In this document: piece after piece, positions 55,285-63,753 of the stretch | How positions within the stretch are numbered: the stretch's first letter is position 1 | How the letters are laid out: every line of letters starts with the position of its first letter | Source: UBA12170 sp964293475 | Lineage (GTDB): Bacteria > Bacteroidota > Bacteroidia > Bacteroidales > UBA12170 | Length of the DNA: 64,000 nt | NCBI GenBank assembly: GCA_964293475.1 | Contig: CAXYYJ010000010.1 | Location: 1 to 64,000 of the forward strand | Direction: 5' to 3' | Program-made: the position numbers and the translations under genes | Notes under the pieces: model-generated | Database searches by the model: none | What the model saw: the letters and a program-made list of their open reading frames with translations, nothing else | Told to the model about the DNA's origin: nothing

Positions 55285-56653
55285 TGATTTTCTGAAATTG
55301 ATTTAATGCATATTGGTCGGTCATCCCTGAAATATAATCAACAATTATACGAAGCTTATAATAATCAGTTATCTCCTCAAATGAATGCATACCTGTTTCT
55401 AATAGGGCCGCTTTTATAGTGCTTTTCGAAATCATCCCAACTGCTCTTTTTCGATAGTCATCATTAACTGAAAAGCAAAAATCTATGAAATAATCTAACA
55501 ATCCTTTTATTACAGAATGTCCGGTTAACTCAAGTGACGTAATTTCTTTATTTGAGAAAATATTACACACACAAAAACTGCTAAGTTCTTTAGCAACCTT
55601 GTAGCTGTCGTCCTTTATCAATTCTTCCGAATATGTGCCATTCATTATTGTATCATAATTATCAATAAAATTGTTAACGGATAGCACAACCAAATATTTA
55701 ATCAATCCAAGCCTAAGATTTACAATTTTAGCTATTTCACTTTTGAACTTGCCATCAATAAAATCAAAAATATCTTTCAATGGGTTAATATCGTAAAGTT
55801 TAGCTTTAATGAAATTATAATTAAACCAACCTTTATTATATCCATCTTCGATATCCATGATTAGATAACATATTGAATCTGCTGCTTCCATTATATATGC
55901 TAATGGATGCCGCGTGTATTTTTGATTTACTTCTAAACCTAAGGATTTTGATACCACTTGAAAGTATTCTTTTTCAGATTGAAACACACCCCTTTTTTTT
56001 CTTGTTAAGTATTCTACATTCTTCTTATCTGTTATCAAGTCATCAAAGTTCGGATACTTAATATATGCTCCTAATGTGCCAAAAGTTAGGTTTAAACCGA
56101 ATGGGTCATCCAAAACCTGTAATTTGGTAAGCACTCTTAACCCTTGAGCATTCCCGTCAAAAAATTCAAAATCTTGCCTTTCTAGATTATTTAATTCAAA
56201 TCTTGGTTTCAATTTCTTTTCTTCGTTCTCACGGTCGCTAACAAATAATTTCTTGAAGTATTCTTGGATTACTGTTTCACCGAAATGACCAAAAGGTGGA
56301 TTACCTATGTCGTGAACAAGGCAAGCATTTTTTACTATTGCAGGAATTATCCTAAAATAATTAGATGGGTCCAAGGAACTGATTTCCTTAAATTTTTCGT
56401 TATTAATAATATTCAGGGCAATTGACTCGCCAACCGACATAACTTCAAGTGAATGAGTCAATCTTGAATGTATATTGTCGTCATTGGTTAGAGGAAAAAC
56501 CTGAGTTTTGTCATGCATTCTTCTTATCGATGGACTAAAAATTATCCTACCATAATCGCTTTCAAATTCATTTCTGAAATCATCAGACTTATTTCTTGAT
56601 GTTGGCTTTAATCTATTTTCATTTAATAAATTGCCCCAATTCATATTATTCAT
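55265..56653 (-). CDS. dGTPase-like HD-domain phosphohydrolase
   Basis: 462 residues. The HD metal-binding motifs are clear: H67 in SRLTHSLEV, the HD pair H114-D115 in ACLVHDIGNPPFGHFGE, and H123. The IRRMHDKTQVFPL and NDDNIHSRLTHSLEV stretches match bacterial dGTP triphosphohydrolases. Such enzymes hydrolyse dGTP to deoxyguanosine and triphosphate, and anti-phage members deplete dNTPs. It starts one base inside the methyltransferase stop (TAATG) and its end overlaps the nucleotidyltransferase, showing tight coupling. Confidence 0.88.
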   Translation of the reverse strand: MNNMNWGNLLNENRLKPTSRNKSDDFRNEFESDYGRIIFSPSIRRMHDKTQVFPLTNDDNIHSRLTHSLEVMSVGESIALNIINNEKFKEISSLDPSNYFRIIPAIVKNACLVHDIGNPPFGHFGETVIQEYFKKLFVSDRENEEKKLKPRFELNNLERQDFEFFDGNAQGLRVLTKLQVLDDPFGLNLTFGTLGAYIKYPNFDDLITDKKNVEYLTRKKRGVFQSEKEYFQVVSKSLGLEVNQKYTRHPLAYIMEAADSICYLIMDIEDGYNKGWFNYNFIKAKLYDINPLKDIFDFIDGKFKSEIAKIVNLRLGLIKYLVVLSVNNFIDNYDTIMNGTYSEELIKDDSYKVAKELSSFCVCNIFSNKEITSLELTGHSVIKGLLDYFIDFCFSVNDDYRKRAVGMISKSTIKAALLETGMHSFEEITDYYKLRIIVDYISGMTDQYALNQFQKISGQKII

Positions 56654-57777
56654 TATCTTGTCATTATTATATCAACTTCTCCAGGTTTCATTGTTTTGTC
56701 TCCAAAGAGCTTTGTTTGTGTCTTCGTGTCTTTTGTAAGTGGTTTTTCGACAATTTTTACTGCATGATTTGGAAAATGCTTCCTGAGAATTTCAAGTGTC
56801 GAATTGAATGTAAATTCTCTCTTGTCTGTCCGAACATAAACAGTGCTTTTACTTTTCATCATTTTGGCAGAAAGTTCAAACACTTTGTCAAGCAAGTCAT
56901 AATATTCTTGTTTATTTACAAAACGCCCTTTGTGTTTGTCTTTTAGGGATTGATGATTTTCAGATCCACCTAAAAGCCAAAGTCTCAACCATTGGTCAGC
57001 GTGATAATCTGTTATTGAATAATATGGCGGTGAAGTAAATAGCAATGAAAATTTAATATCATTGTTTACAGATCTTTCTGCAATTTTAATTAATTCATTT
57101 GAACTATCGCCAAACACAACGGCACTTTCGGTAACTTTTGGTTTCCCTTTCTCATAACGCCACTCGATTTTTTTATGAATGAAATCGCAGGGATTTATTT
57201 CAGGAGGTGTAGCCATATTATTTTTCATCCACCATTGAACTGAGTAATTCATTCCCATTGATTTAGTCATTCTCATTTGATTAGAAAGACCTTCGCCAAG
57301 TTTTCCGTGAAGATAAATAAGAATAATTGACATTAAGGTTGCGTCAACATTGTTGTTTTGCCAATCCAAATGAGTTCGGGCTGCTAATAGGAATTTAAGA
57401 ACTTCATCACAGTAGCTAATGCGATAAAATTTTGGCATTCGCTGAATTGCTCGGTTGTAATAGTTTCTCTTGGCATAAATTTCAAGCAGTCGGTCAACTA
57501 CTTCTTCCTTTTCTGCTGGATGAAGTTTTACTTTACCATATAACCACCCTACAGGATTGATTTCTATCCCCAAACTAATTCTTCCTAAAACGCCACCAGC
57601 ATATATACTACTACATCTACCCGCAAAAGGGTCAATTATATAGTCACCTTTCTTTGAGTATTTCTCAACTACATCAAATGCAAATTCTAAAGGAAACATT
57701 GCATAATATGGCCCAAACCTTGCCCAACGTGCTTCGGCAGTTTCAAAACCTTTCAATATTTTTTCCTTTGCTATCAT
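56653..57777 (-). CDS. DNA methyltransferase, SPPY-type
   Basis: 374 residues. AdoMet-binding motif I is DPFAGRCSS (about 49-57) and motif IV is TSPPYYSITDY (about 248-258), the SPPY form used by many N4-cytosine and some N6-adenine enzymes. Motif I comes first and about 200 residues separate them, which is not the usual beta-class order; an alpha-type arrangement with a target-recognition region in between is possible. It overlaps the NurA gene by four bases and the dGTPase gene by one base. The target site is unknown. Its likely role is to mark host DNA in the island system. Confidence 0.85.
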   Translation of the reverse strand: MIAKEKILKGFETAEARWARFGPYYAMFPLEFAFDVVEKYSKKGDYIIDPFAGRCSSIYAGGVLGRISLGIEINPVGWLYGKVKLHPAEKEEVVDRLLEIYAKRNYYNRAIQRMPKFYRISYCDEVLKFLLAARTHLDWQNNNVDATLMSIILIYLHGKLGEGLSNQMRMTKSMGMNYSVQWWMKNNMATPPEINPCDFIHKKIEWRYEKGKPKVTESAVVFGDSSNELIKIAERSVNNDIKFSLLFTSPPYYSITDYHADQWLRLWLLGGSENHQSLKDKHKGRFVNKQEYYDLLDKVFELSAKMMKSKSTVYVRTDKREFTFNSTLEILRKHFPNHAVKIVEKPLTKDTKTQTKLFGDKTMKPGEVDIIMTR

Positions 57778-59141
57778 TCTTTTGATTTCTCTCTTATTTC
57801 TCTTGCTATGTCTTCAAAGATTCGTTTGCCTAAATTCAAAGGAATTGCTGCTTCTGCGTGTGCTGAAACTAACGGTGAAACAGAATTCGGGTATCTGCTT
57901 GAAACAAGTTGGTCTAGCAAATTCATAACATCTGCTAATCTTGTAAATTGGTCAGAATTTGCTGTATCAAGATTTCTTTGATACTCGTTGAAACAAGCTA
58001 CTACAGGAACAATTTTTTGGCCTAATGCCGCTTTGTAGAAAAGTTTTCTTCCAAAATAAGTGTCTTGTCCGTATGGTTTGATACTCTCAGAAAAAATGAT
58101 ATTTCGTTTTATGTAGCCGTCATTTAAGAGTAAGGCAGATTGTTTTGGGAATTTATCAGTTACCCCGTCTTTGGTAGTGTCTATCTCAATGAAGTGATTG
58201 AAGAATGTTCCTGATTTTTCAATTCCAATTATTAAAAGGTCTTGCCCATTTACTTTCTTTTGAAGGCCATTCAGTCGTGTTAATTCGTGGCTAATAACTT
58301 TTGTTAACCAAGAGGAAGTGCTGAATACAGCTAAAGGTCCATCCATAATAAAAGCAACTCTGCGAAGTGTTGCTAACCAACCTTTGCGTTCAAATGCTCT
58401 TAGAATGTGAACAAGCCAAAGCTTTTCAAGAGTGGACATTATTTGCCCAAACATTTCACCATTGCTCCCGCCTGGGTTCATAAGTTCGTGTAAGCGCAAA
58501 GCATCAGTCGAGAAAAGCGGCTCGCCTGAATGAGGACAAGTATATTCCCCATAGTCATAAGTCATTTCATCTTCAACTCCTTCAATTGGGCTTCTTGGTA
58601 AATTTCTTTCTTGAAAATGCTCACGTTTTATTCTAAAAAGATGTTCATATGTGTCAAGCAAACTTTCCCCATCTGAAAAAATGGTGTTGCTACGTAACTC
58701 TTCAAATAAAGCTCTCCTTAAAGAAGACTTAGCATTTTTTTCTGTATCGAGAATTACATTACAACCTGGAAAAACGCTTTCAATGGTTGATGCTTTTTCG
58801 GTTTCACGAAATTTCTTTGGTTCAACAAATTCCTTCTTTTCTAACTCTCCTATTAACTTCAAGTCAATTAAAACGGAAGCAATGGTAATGTAACCAAATT
58901 CAGCACCGGGAAATCCGTTTTCTGCTTTAGAAGCTAGATTGCTTCCATCAATTGCAAGAACTAAATCAGGTTGCAAGGTGCTTTCGGTCAAATCAGATTT
59001 ATTGACTATTGAACCTTCAAAGTCTTCTGTATCTTCTTCTTGTTGTCTTATTTTAAGTCGGTTTTGAAGTGATTTAACTTTTTCACTATCAAGTAACCGT
59101 CTTAAAGGCTCGTAACTGGCAAATTCTCCTTCAAAACTCAT
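57774..59141 (-). CDS. NurA-type nuclease
   Basis: 455 residues. The NurA core shows the first catalytic aspartate D65 in LAIDGSNLA and the second at D267 in FIMDGPLAVF, both as expected for a PIWI/RNase H-like 5'-3' exonuclease. A late HAEAAIPLN segment recalls the NurA C-terminal histidine/glutamate region. A zinc-like CPHSGEPLF segment lies near residue 202. NurA works with the HerA hexameric translocase to resect DNA ends in archaea. The HerA gene lies 11 bases upstream and the methyltransferase gene overlaps it by four. Confidence 0.87.
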   Translation of the reverse strand: MSFEGEFASYEPLRRLLDSEKVKSLQNRLKIRQQEEDTEDFEGSIVNKSDLTESTLQPDLVLAIDGSNLASKAENGFPGAEFGYITIASVLIDLKLIGELEKKEFVEPKKFRETEKASTIESVFPGCNVILDTEKNAKSSLRRALFEELRSNTIFSDGESLLDTYEHLFRIKREHFQERNLPRSPIEGVEDEMTYDYGEYTCPHSGEPLFSTDALRLHELMNPGGSNGEMFGQIMSTLEKLWLVHILRAFERKGWLATLRRVAFIMDGPLAVFSTSSWLTKVISHELTRLNGLQKKVNGQDLLIIGIEKSGTFFNHFIEIDTTKDGVTDKFPKQSALLLNDGYIKRNIIFSESIKPYGQDTYFGRKLFYKAALGQKIVPVVACFNEYQRNLDTANSDQFTRLADVMNLLDQLVSSRYPNSVSPLVSAHAEAAIPLNLGKRIFEDIAREIREKSKE

Positions 59142-59152
59142 ATGATAGTGTA

Positions 59153-61258
59153 TTATACTTCAAACCTGTCCACTTGAACAGGAATGACAAATAGGTTACT
59201 TAATGTTTTTACTCTTAAAAAACCTTTATCTTGGGCTCGTCTTATAGATGGTTCAAAGTCTGCAAAGTCGTAATACTTGCAAAGTTCTTTTGTCTCATCT
59301 GTATTGTTCAAATGGCTAATAAACCAATTGGCAGTGTTTTTAAGAATATTCTTTTGAATGCTGCTTACTTCTTGCGTGGCGTAAACCATTCCGATGCGAT
59401 ACTTAGAACCTTCTTTTGCAGTCCTTACCCAAATGTCTGATAAATCTAAATCATTACCTGCAGGCAAAATATTGTGGGCTTCTTCAACATAAACTAAAAT
59501 TTCAGGAATGTTAGTTTCACCTTGAACAAATTTTCTTTGATTTTCTTTGAAAATCTTTGTCATTATTCTTGTCGCAGAAGATTTATTGAGTTCGGGTTCT
59601 CCACTTGATTGGTCAATTATTACCAATTTACCTTGAACAAGGTGGTTGTAAATATCTTCTGCATAATCACTTGTTGTGTCGGCACTATGTTGTTCTGCCG
59701 CTTTGCCGATTTTTCTTGTTCCGTTGGGATATTGAAAAATGCCAATGATTTTTTTCAAATCTTCATCAGCCCATCTGTCGCCTGAACCATTTGGACGACT
59801 TACATAAGCATTTTCAAATGTCGTGTAATTGCTGCTGCTGTCTCGAATGAATTTATCTAATGCTTCAAAAGCGTTAGCAAGTTGACCCCAAGCAGGATTG
59901 GGATTTGAGAATACTTGTGCTGCTGAAACATATTCAGGGGTTGGCGGATTATTATTTCTTCCCGTTTGAAGGGCGGTAATCAAGTCTTGATTAAATAGAC
60001 CCCTTGTGCTTGCCCTTAAACTTGGTGGAACTTGAAAACCTGCTCTGGCTAATACTGAACGATAGGCTAATAATCGTCTGTTATAACGTGTAGTTGCACT
60101 TCGGTCATTTGGGTCAGGTTCATCAAAGCTTACTTGGCAAAATTGTTTGATGTAATTAGTGCTATCTTCAGATAATATGCTATCAATTATACTTTTCCCA
60201 ATCTGCGTATTACTTGTTTCAAAGAAGTTTAGAAGCATTAAGGTTCTTTCTGGGTCATTTGGATGTCTTGTAATTCCATATGTAACAACTTCGTTTGCCT
60301 TTACTCCATTTTGCAAAAGTTGCCAAACATTTTTAAGAGCGGAATTATTGTCCTGAACATTTTCATTTGCATACTCACCATTTGGGTCAAAAATAATTTG
60401 CCCTATTCGTAGTGGTCTGTCATTAGGATTTTCATTTGTTCTTAATTCAAATACTGATTTGGCGATAATTTTAGTGGTGTTTGATTTACCCGTTCTAGTC
60501 ATACCGAACAATGCAGATTTTTGAGATAGCAAGTCCGCAGGATATATATAAACTGGGACATCATCTACTTGCTGATATTTACGATTTGTTGAAGCATAGC
60601 GAACAAATCCAAGTTTCACTCTCTCTGTGTTTCCGTATTTCTCTGTGTGAGCCAGAATACTTGAAGGGTCTGCGTAATTTACGATTTGTTCAAGTGCTTT
60701 TCCGTTTGGCTTATATACTTTCAAGCCCCTGTTTGGGTAGTAATTAGATATATCGCTACCAAATTTCAGATTAAGAGGGGCGTCAGCATTATGTCCGTTT
60801 TCTTCAAGAAAGAATGTTCCAATAATTCGACATTGAACACCTGCAAATCCAAGAATGTTTTTTGTTCGCAAGTCCATTGAACCTGCGTCATCCCAATGTT
60901 TTTCAGTTTCTCCGCTTATTCTTTGAGCCGTTTCAACTCTAATTCTTTCTGCTTCTTTGTCTTGTGGCAAAGCTGCTGCATCCATTACTCGTAAAAGAAC
61001 AAATGAAACATCTTCCTTTTTAAAGTCAATATCTGTTTTACTTGGGTCAACTCGTGTCGCGATTAGAAAACTTAAACTTGGTATTCCACCAACTTTCTCT
61101 CTGTAAAAGTCGTGAATGATTACTCTTGCTGTCTCATAATTGATAGAGTAAATATCACCAACATACTGGTCTGCTTGAATAAGCTTTTGAAACCATTGTT
61201 GGCTTTCAACTTGTTTGTCGTTTTCTCGTCTTGAGTTAAGTCCTTTTTCTATGCTCAT
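59153..61258 (-). CDS. HerA-type ATP-driven DNA translocase
   Basis: 701 residues. An N-terminal HAS-barrel-like region precedes a RecA/FtsK-like core. Walker A is GMTRTGKSN (about 252-260), followed by the DPNGEYA segment, Walker B ILVYVEEAHN with acidic pair near 592-593, and the SKYRIGMVYATQEV stretch with the arginine finger. A long insert (about 350-530) is present. HerA forms hexamers that pump DNA and bind NurA. It is the first gene of the operon and starts at an ATG that follows a promoter-like motif. Confidence 0.9.
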   Translation of the reverse strand: MSIEKGLNSRRENDKQVESQQWFQKLIQADQYVGDIYSINYETARVIIHDFYREKVGGIPSLSFLIATRVDPSKTDIDFKKEDVSFVLLRVMDAAALPQDKEAERIRVETAQRISGETEKHWDDAGSMDLRTKNILGFAGVQCRIIGTFFLEENGHNADAPLNLKFGSDISNYYPNRGLKVYKPNGKALEQIVNYADPSSILAHTEKYGNTERVKLGFVRYASTNRKYQQVDDVPVYIYPADLLSQKSALFGMTRTGKSNTTKIIAKSVFELRTNENPNDRPLRIGQIIFDPNGEYANENVQDNNSALKNVWQLLQNGVKANEVVTYGITRHPNDPERTLMLLNFFETSNTQIGKSIIDSILSEDSTNYIKQFCQVSFDEPDPNDRSATTRYNRRLLAYRSVLARAGFQVPPSLRASTRGLFNQDLITALQTGRNNNPPTPEYVSAAQVFSNPNPAWGQLANAFEALDKFIRDSSSNYTTFENAYVSRPNGSGDRWADEDLKKIIGIFQYPNGTRKIGKAAEQHSADTTSDYAEDIYNHLVQGKLVIIDQSSGEPELNKSSATRIMTKIFKENQRKFVQGETNIPEILVYVEEAHNILPAGNDLDLSDIWVRTAKEGSKYRIGMVYATQEVSSIQKNILKNTANWFISHLNNTDETKELCKYYDFADFEPSIRRAQDKGFLRVKTLSNLFVIPVQVDRFEV

Positions 61259-61278
61259 ATAATAAATATCTTAATTTT

Positions 61279-61311
61279 CAAATTTAATACTTTCTATCGG
61301 CGCGATGGCAA
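61279..61311 (-). promoter_or_regulatory. Candidate promoter for the HerA-NurA operon
   Basis: On the minus strand TTG (61311-61309) precedes TAAATTTG (61286-61279) by 22 bases, slightly longer than consensus. It ends 20 bases before the HerA start at 61258. Confidence 0.4.
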
Positions 61312-61468
61312 AAAAAATGAAACTTTTGCGCGGGGTCAATTTTTCTTTCTATGTTGTGTCGAAAATATGATCATTGTCTTATAGGCTTGCACTATTTCAT
61401 TTATGCTTATTGTAATCAGACTTATACCACAAAACTAACAGAATTAGTATTGTTTTTTATCAAAGTTC

Positions 61469-61523
61469 CATCTTCAAAAATAATATTTAATCGCTTATAA
61501 ACCATTGAATGGGTGATTTTAAT
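61469..61523. repeat. Second direct repeat family, copy 1
   Basis: CATCTTCAAAAATAATA followed by TAATCGCTTATAAA and TTGAATGGG is repeated at 63671-63722 with few changes and one indel. It flanks the toxin-antitoxin module. Confidence 0.75.
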
Positions 61524-61613
61524 TTTCATAAAACTTTGGTGGATACATGTGTATAAATCTATGGGCTTATTGTAGTTTTTTGGCTGGAATAATTTTGGAA
61601 AAGATGGGGTTCG

Positions 61614-61693
61614 CCAACAAAAGCACTTATTACTAAAGTTTTATTTGCTTTTTTATTAGAAAGTAGCTGACACTGTTGAAAGCTTTTGGGATT
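61614..61693 (+). repeat. tRNA-proximal direct repeat (copy 2)
   Basis: A diverged copy of 54254-54344. It starts with CCAACA, keeps AAGCACTTATTACTAAAGTTTTA with one change, has a weakened hairpin, and closes with TAGCTGACACTGTTGAAAGC. The 16 bases before it (61598-61613) faintly resemble the acceptor end of the tRNA, but no complete tRNA is present. It bounds the 7.36-kb HerA-to-nucleotidyltransferase region. Confidence 0.75.
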
Positions 61694-61822
61694 GGCTGCT
61701 GTTTTTTCTTCCGATAAATCAGGACAGGCTTAAAGGCTCTTGCCGCAAATTTGGTTAGCGGGCTAACTTACAACGTTTGTGGCATTTGCCTGAGTACAAA
61801 AAGAAGATGTGTATTCCGAGTC

Positions 61823-62821
61823 TCAATTTAATTCGAAACTATAGTTATAGTCAATTAGCTTTCTTTCTGCGTTATTATCAATCCAGGCTTTTTCTTTATG
61901 GCTTATTTCAATGATCTCGTTTGTAGTTGTGTTTTTGAATCTTTCTGCAACCGATTCTAATATTTGTAATTCATTTTCGGTAAACAATTTTTTATTAAAA
62001 GTCTTGTTTGGATTTGGCTTAAATTGCTCGCCTGTACCCCCATTAGCAAAATTGGAATAATAAATATCCAATTCTTCCTTATTGGCTAAATATTCAAATA
62101 TACTATTGAAGTTATTGGGTACAGGGCCCATTGGAATGGCCCGATACTGGACTCCGCTCATTGAAAATCCTGAATGCTTATACATTATAAAATCAGCATA
62201 GATTAACAGCTTGTTCAACTTGGTTTTCCATGGTTCAAGTTTCTCGGTAAAAAACACAACCATTTCAGAAAACTTCCTAAAATCAGGGGTTTTAAATCCG
62301 GTCAGGTTATTGGGAAGGCATGTGCCAAAGAAGTAGTTCTCCAATTGCTTTTCAAATTTATATTTCTTTTGATCATCCAATAAATTATCAATTGTCTTTA
62401 ATGTTTTTTCAATAAATCTCTGGTCAAGAGCTGTGCAGTAATTCATTAGTTTTTTGAATTCATGGGGGTCGTCGGCTAACTGAATTAATTTAGCATTTGA
62501 TTGGTTTGGCACTTCGCCACCTTCGTATTGGCGATATCCATTTATGCCAAACCCCAATATCTCAGACATTTTTGTTGCCGAAAGATTGTATTTTTTCCGA
62601 ATTGAAATAATTTGTTCGGGAAAGGGGATGCTGTATTTTACCCTGTATTGATTTACTAATTGATTGTAATTCAGTTGGGCAAATGCATCATCTTCAAAAT
62701 GTTCGCCTGTATCTTCGCATTTGTAGGAATGAAATAACAAATTGAATTCGTCTTTGCGAAAACTCATGGATCTCCACTCTTTTACAATGCTCATTTCTTT
62801 ACCTGTAAATGGACTTTTCAT
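61823..62821 (-). CDS. MqsA/SocA-like antitoxin with HTH and Panacea (DUF4065) domain
   Basis: 332 residues. The N terminus (about 1-60) is MqsA-like with a CEDTGEHFEDD segment, an HTH (about 66-105, KYNLSATKMSEILGFGINGYRQYE) follows, and the C-terminal region (about 175-300) has the Panacea/SocA domain: KLNKLLIYADFIMYKHSGFSMSG with a PMGPVPNNF turn. Panacea proteins are neutralisers of diverse toxins. Here the toxin-like gene lies just upstream in transcription (113 bases). The HTH suggests self-regulation of the operon. Confidence 0.85.
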   Translation of the reverse strand: MKSPFTGKEMSIVKEWRSMSFRKDEFNLLFHSYKCEDTGEHFEDDAFAQLNYNQLVNQYRVKYSIPFPEQIISIRKKYNLSATKMSEILGFGINGYRQYEGGEVPNQSNAKLIQLADDPHEFKKLMNYCTALDQRFIEKTLKTIDNLLDDQKKYKFEKQLENYFFGTCLPNNLTGFKTPDFRKFSEMVVFFTEKLEPWKTKLNKLLIYADFIMYKHSGFSMSGVQYRAIPMGPVPNNFNSIFEYLANKEELDIYYSNFANGGTGEQFKPNPNKTFNKKLFTENELQILESVAERFKNTTTNEIIEISHKEKAWIDNNAERKLIDYNYSFELN

Positions 62822-62933
62822 GTGTGCTTTATTTAAATTTTTAACGTCGAATGCCTGCCTGAAGTCAGACAGAGAATTTACTAACTTACATTCATTTTTA
62901 CTAGAAGTTTTACAAGGGCTCGTTTCATGGTGT

Positions 62934-63284
62934 TTATTTTTTAAACGGATAATTCATAGGGTGTTCAGCAATATGAAACGAAATACAAACCGCGCTGTTG
63001 TTTTCAATTCCCATACTCACTTTTATGTACACTTCTTTCTTTTTTATCTGTATGCCAAAAACCCACATAGGCAATATACCATGCATTTTTTCGTCTAACG
63101 GGCCTTGTGAATACTCTTCAATCTTTAACGAACTTATGATTTCTTTGCGTATGGCAGGCGAAATTTCTAAATCGTGCAATGTTTGTTGATTCTTGCCACG
63201 GTCATCAAGAAACAGTATGCCGAAAATTTCCATTTTCGTTTTTAGCTCCTTTAAGTATTTTTCAACTTCTTGTTTTGATGCCAT
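62934..63284 (-). CDS. MqsR-like toxin partner
   Basis: 116 residues from the ATG at 63284 (an upstream TTG start was rejected). The sequence has the conserved IFGILFLDDRGKNQQTL, EISPAIRKEIISSLK, PMWVFGIQIKKKEVYIKVS and CISFHIAEHPMNYPFK segments seen in an MqsR-related toxin group that pairs with MqsA/Panacea antitoxins. MqsR toxins are mRNA interferases; activity here is inferred. It is the first gene of its operon, followed by the antitoxin. It lies between two direct repeats. Confidence 0.75.
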   Translation of the reverse strand: MASKQEVEKYLKELKTKMEIFGILFLDDRGKNQQTLHDLEISPAIRKEIISSLKIEEYSQGPLDEKMHGILPMWVFGIQIKKKEVYIKVSMGIENNSAVCISFHIAEHPMNYPFKK

Positions 63285-63753
63285 AAGTAAATCTAAATCG
63301 GCGTAAAGATACAGTGTATTTTTAGATATAGCAACAATATAGTTGAAAATATATTGATTATTCAATTATATTAAACTTTATAGTTGTTATTATTTAATTG
63401 AAACTGCTTTAAAAAACTAAAATCTTTACCCAAAATAGGCAGGTTGTTATAAAAGCATGTGAGTGGCTGCAAAGAATAGGTTACTTAGAAGGGCAGTTAT
63501 ACTCTTGCTATTGTGCAGGAGCTTTTTCTATTTCTTGTCTCATCTCGTTGCAGCAGGTTTTCACTGATGTGATTCTCTTTTATACTAATTGGTAACTAAT
63601 TCATAGGCCTTGATTTAATCAGACCTAACCAACCAATTATGCCGTGTAGGTCTGATTTGTTACAGATTTACATCTTCAAAAATAATACTAATCGCTTATA
63701 AATCGTTGAATGGGAGTTTTTAAGAGCTATTTGGTTGAATGTTAGCGGCAGAG
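63285..63753. other. Intergenic gap with direct-repeat copy
   Basis: No gene is seen. It contains the second copy of the CATCTTCAAAAATAATA repeat (63671-63722) and AT-rich sequence. Some short GTTAGCGGC-like words occur, but no proper attC site. Confidence 0.55.
63671..63722. repeat. Second direct repeat family, copy 2
   Basis: CATCTTCAAAAATAATACTAATCG followed by CTTATAAATCGTTGAATGGG mirrors 61469-61523 with a one-base deletion and a few changes. The 2.2 kb between the copies holds the MqsR-like/Panacea pair. Confidence 0.75.

Noticed and set aside
54583..61258. Reading the island as BREX, DISARM or Dnd
   Set aside because: None of the other hallmark genes of those systems (BrxL/PglZ, DrmA/B, DndA-E) was seen in the window.
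61741..61800. attC-like words near GCGGGCTAACTTACAACG and at 63738 TTAGCGGC
   Set aside because: They lack the paired core sites and spacing of real attC, so an integron cassette was not called.
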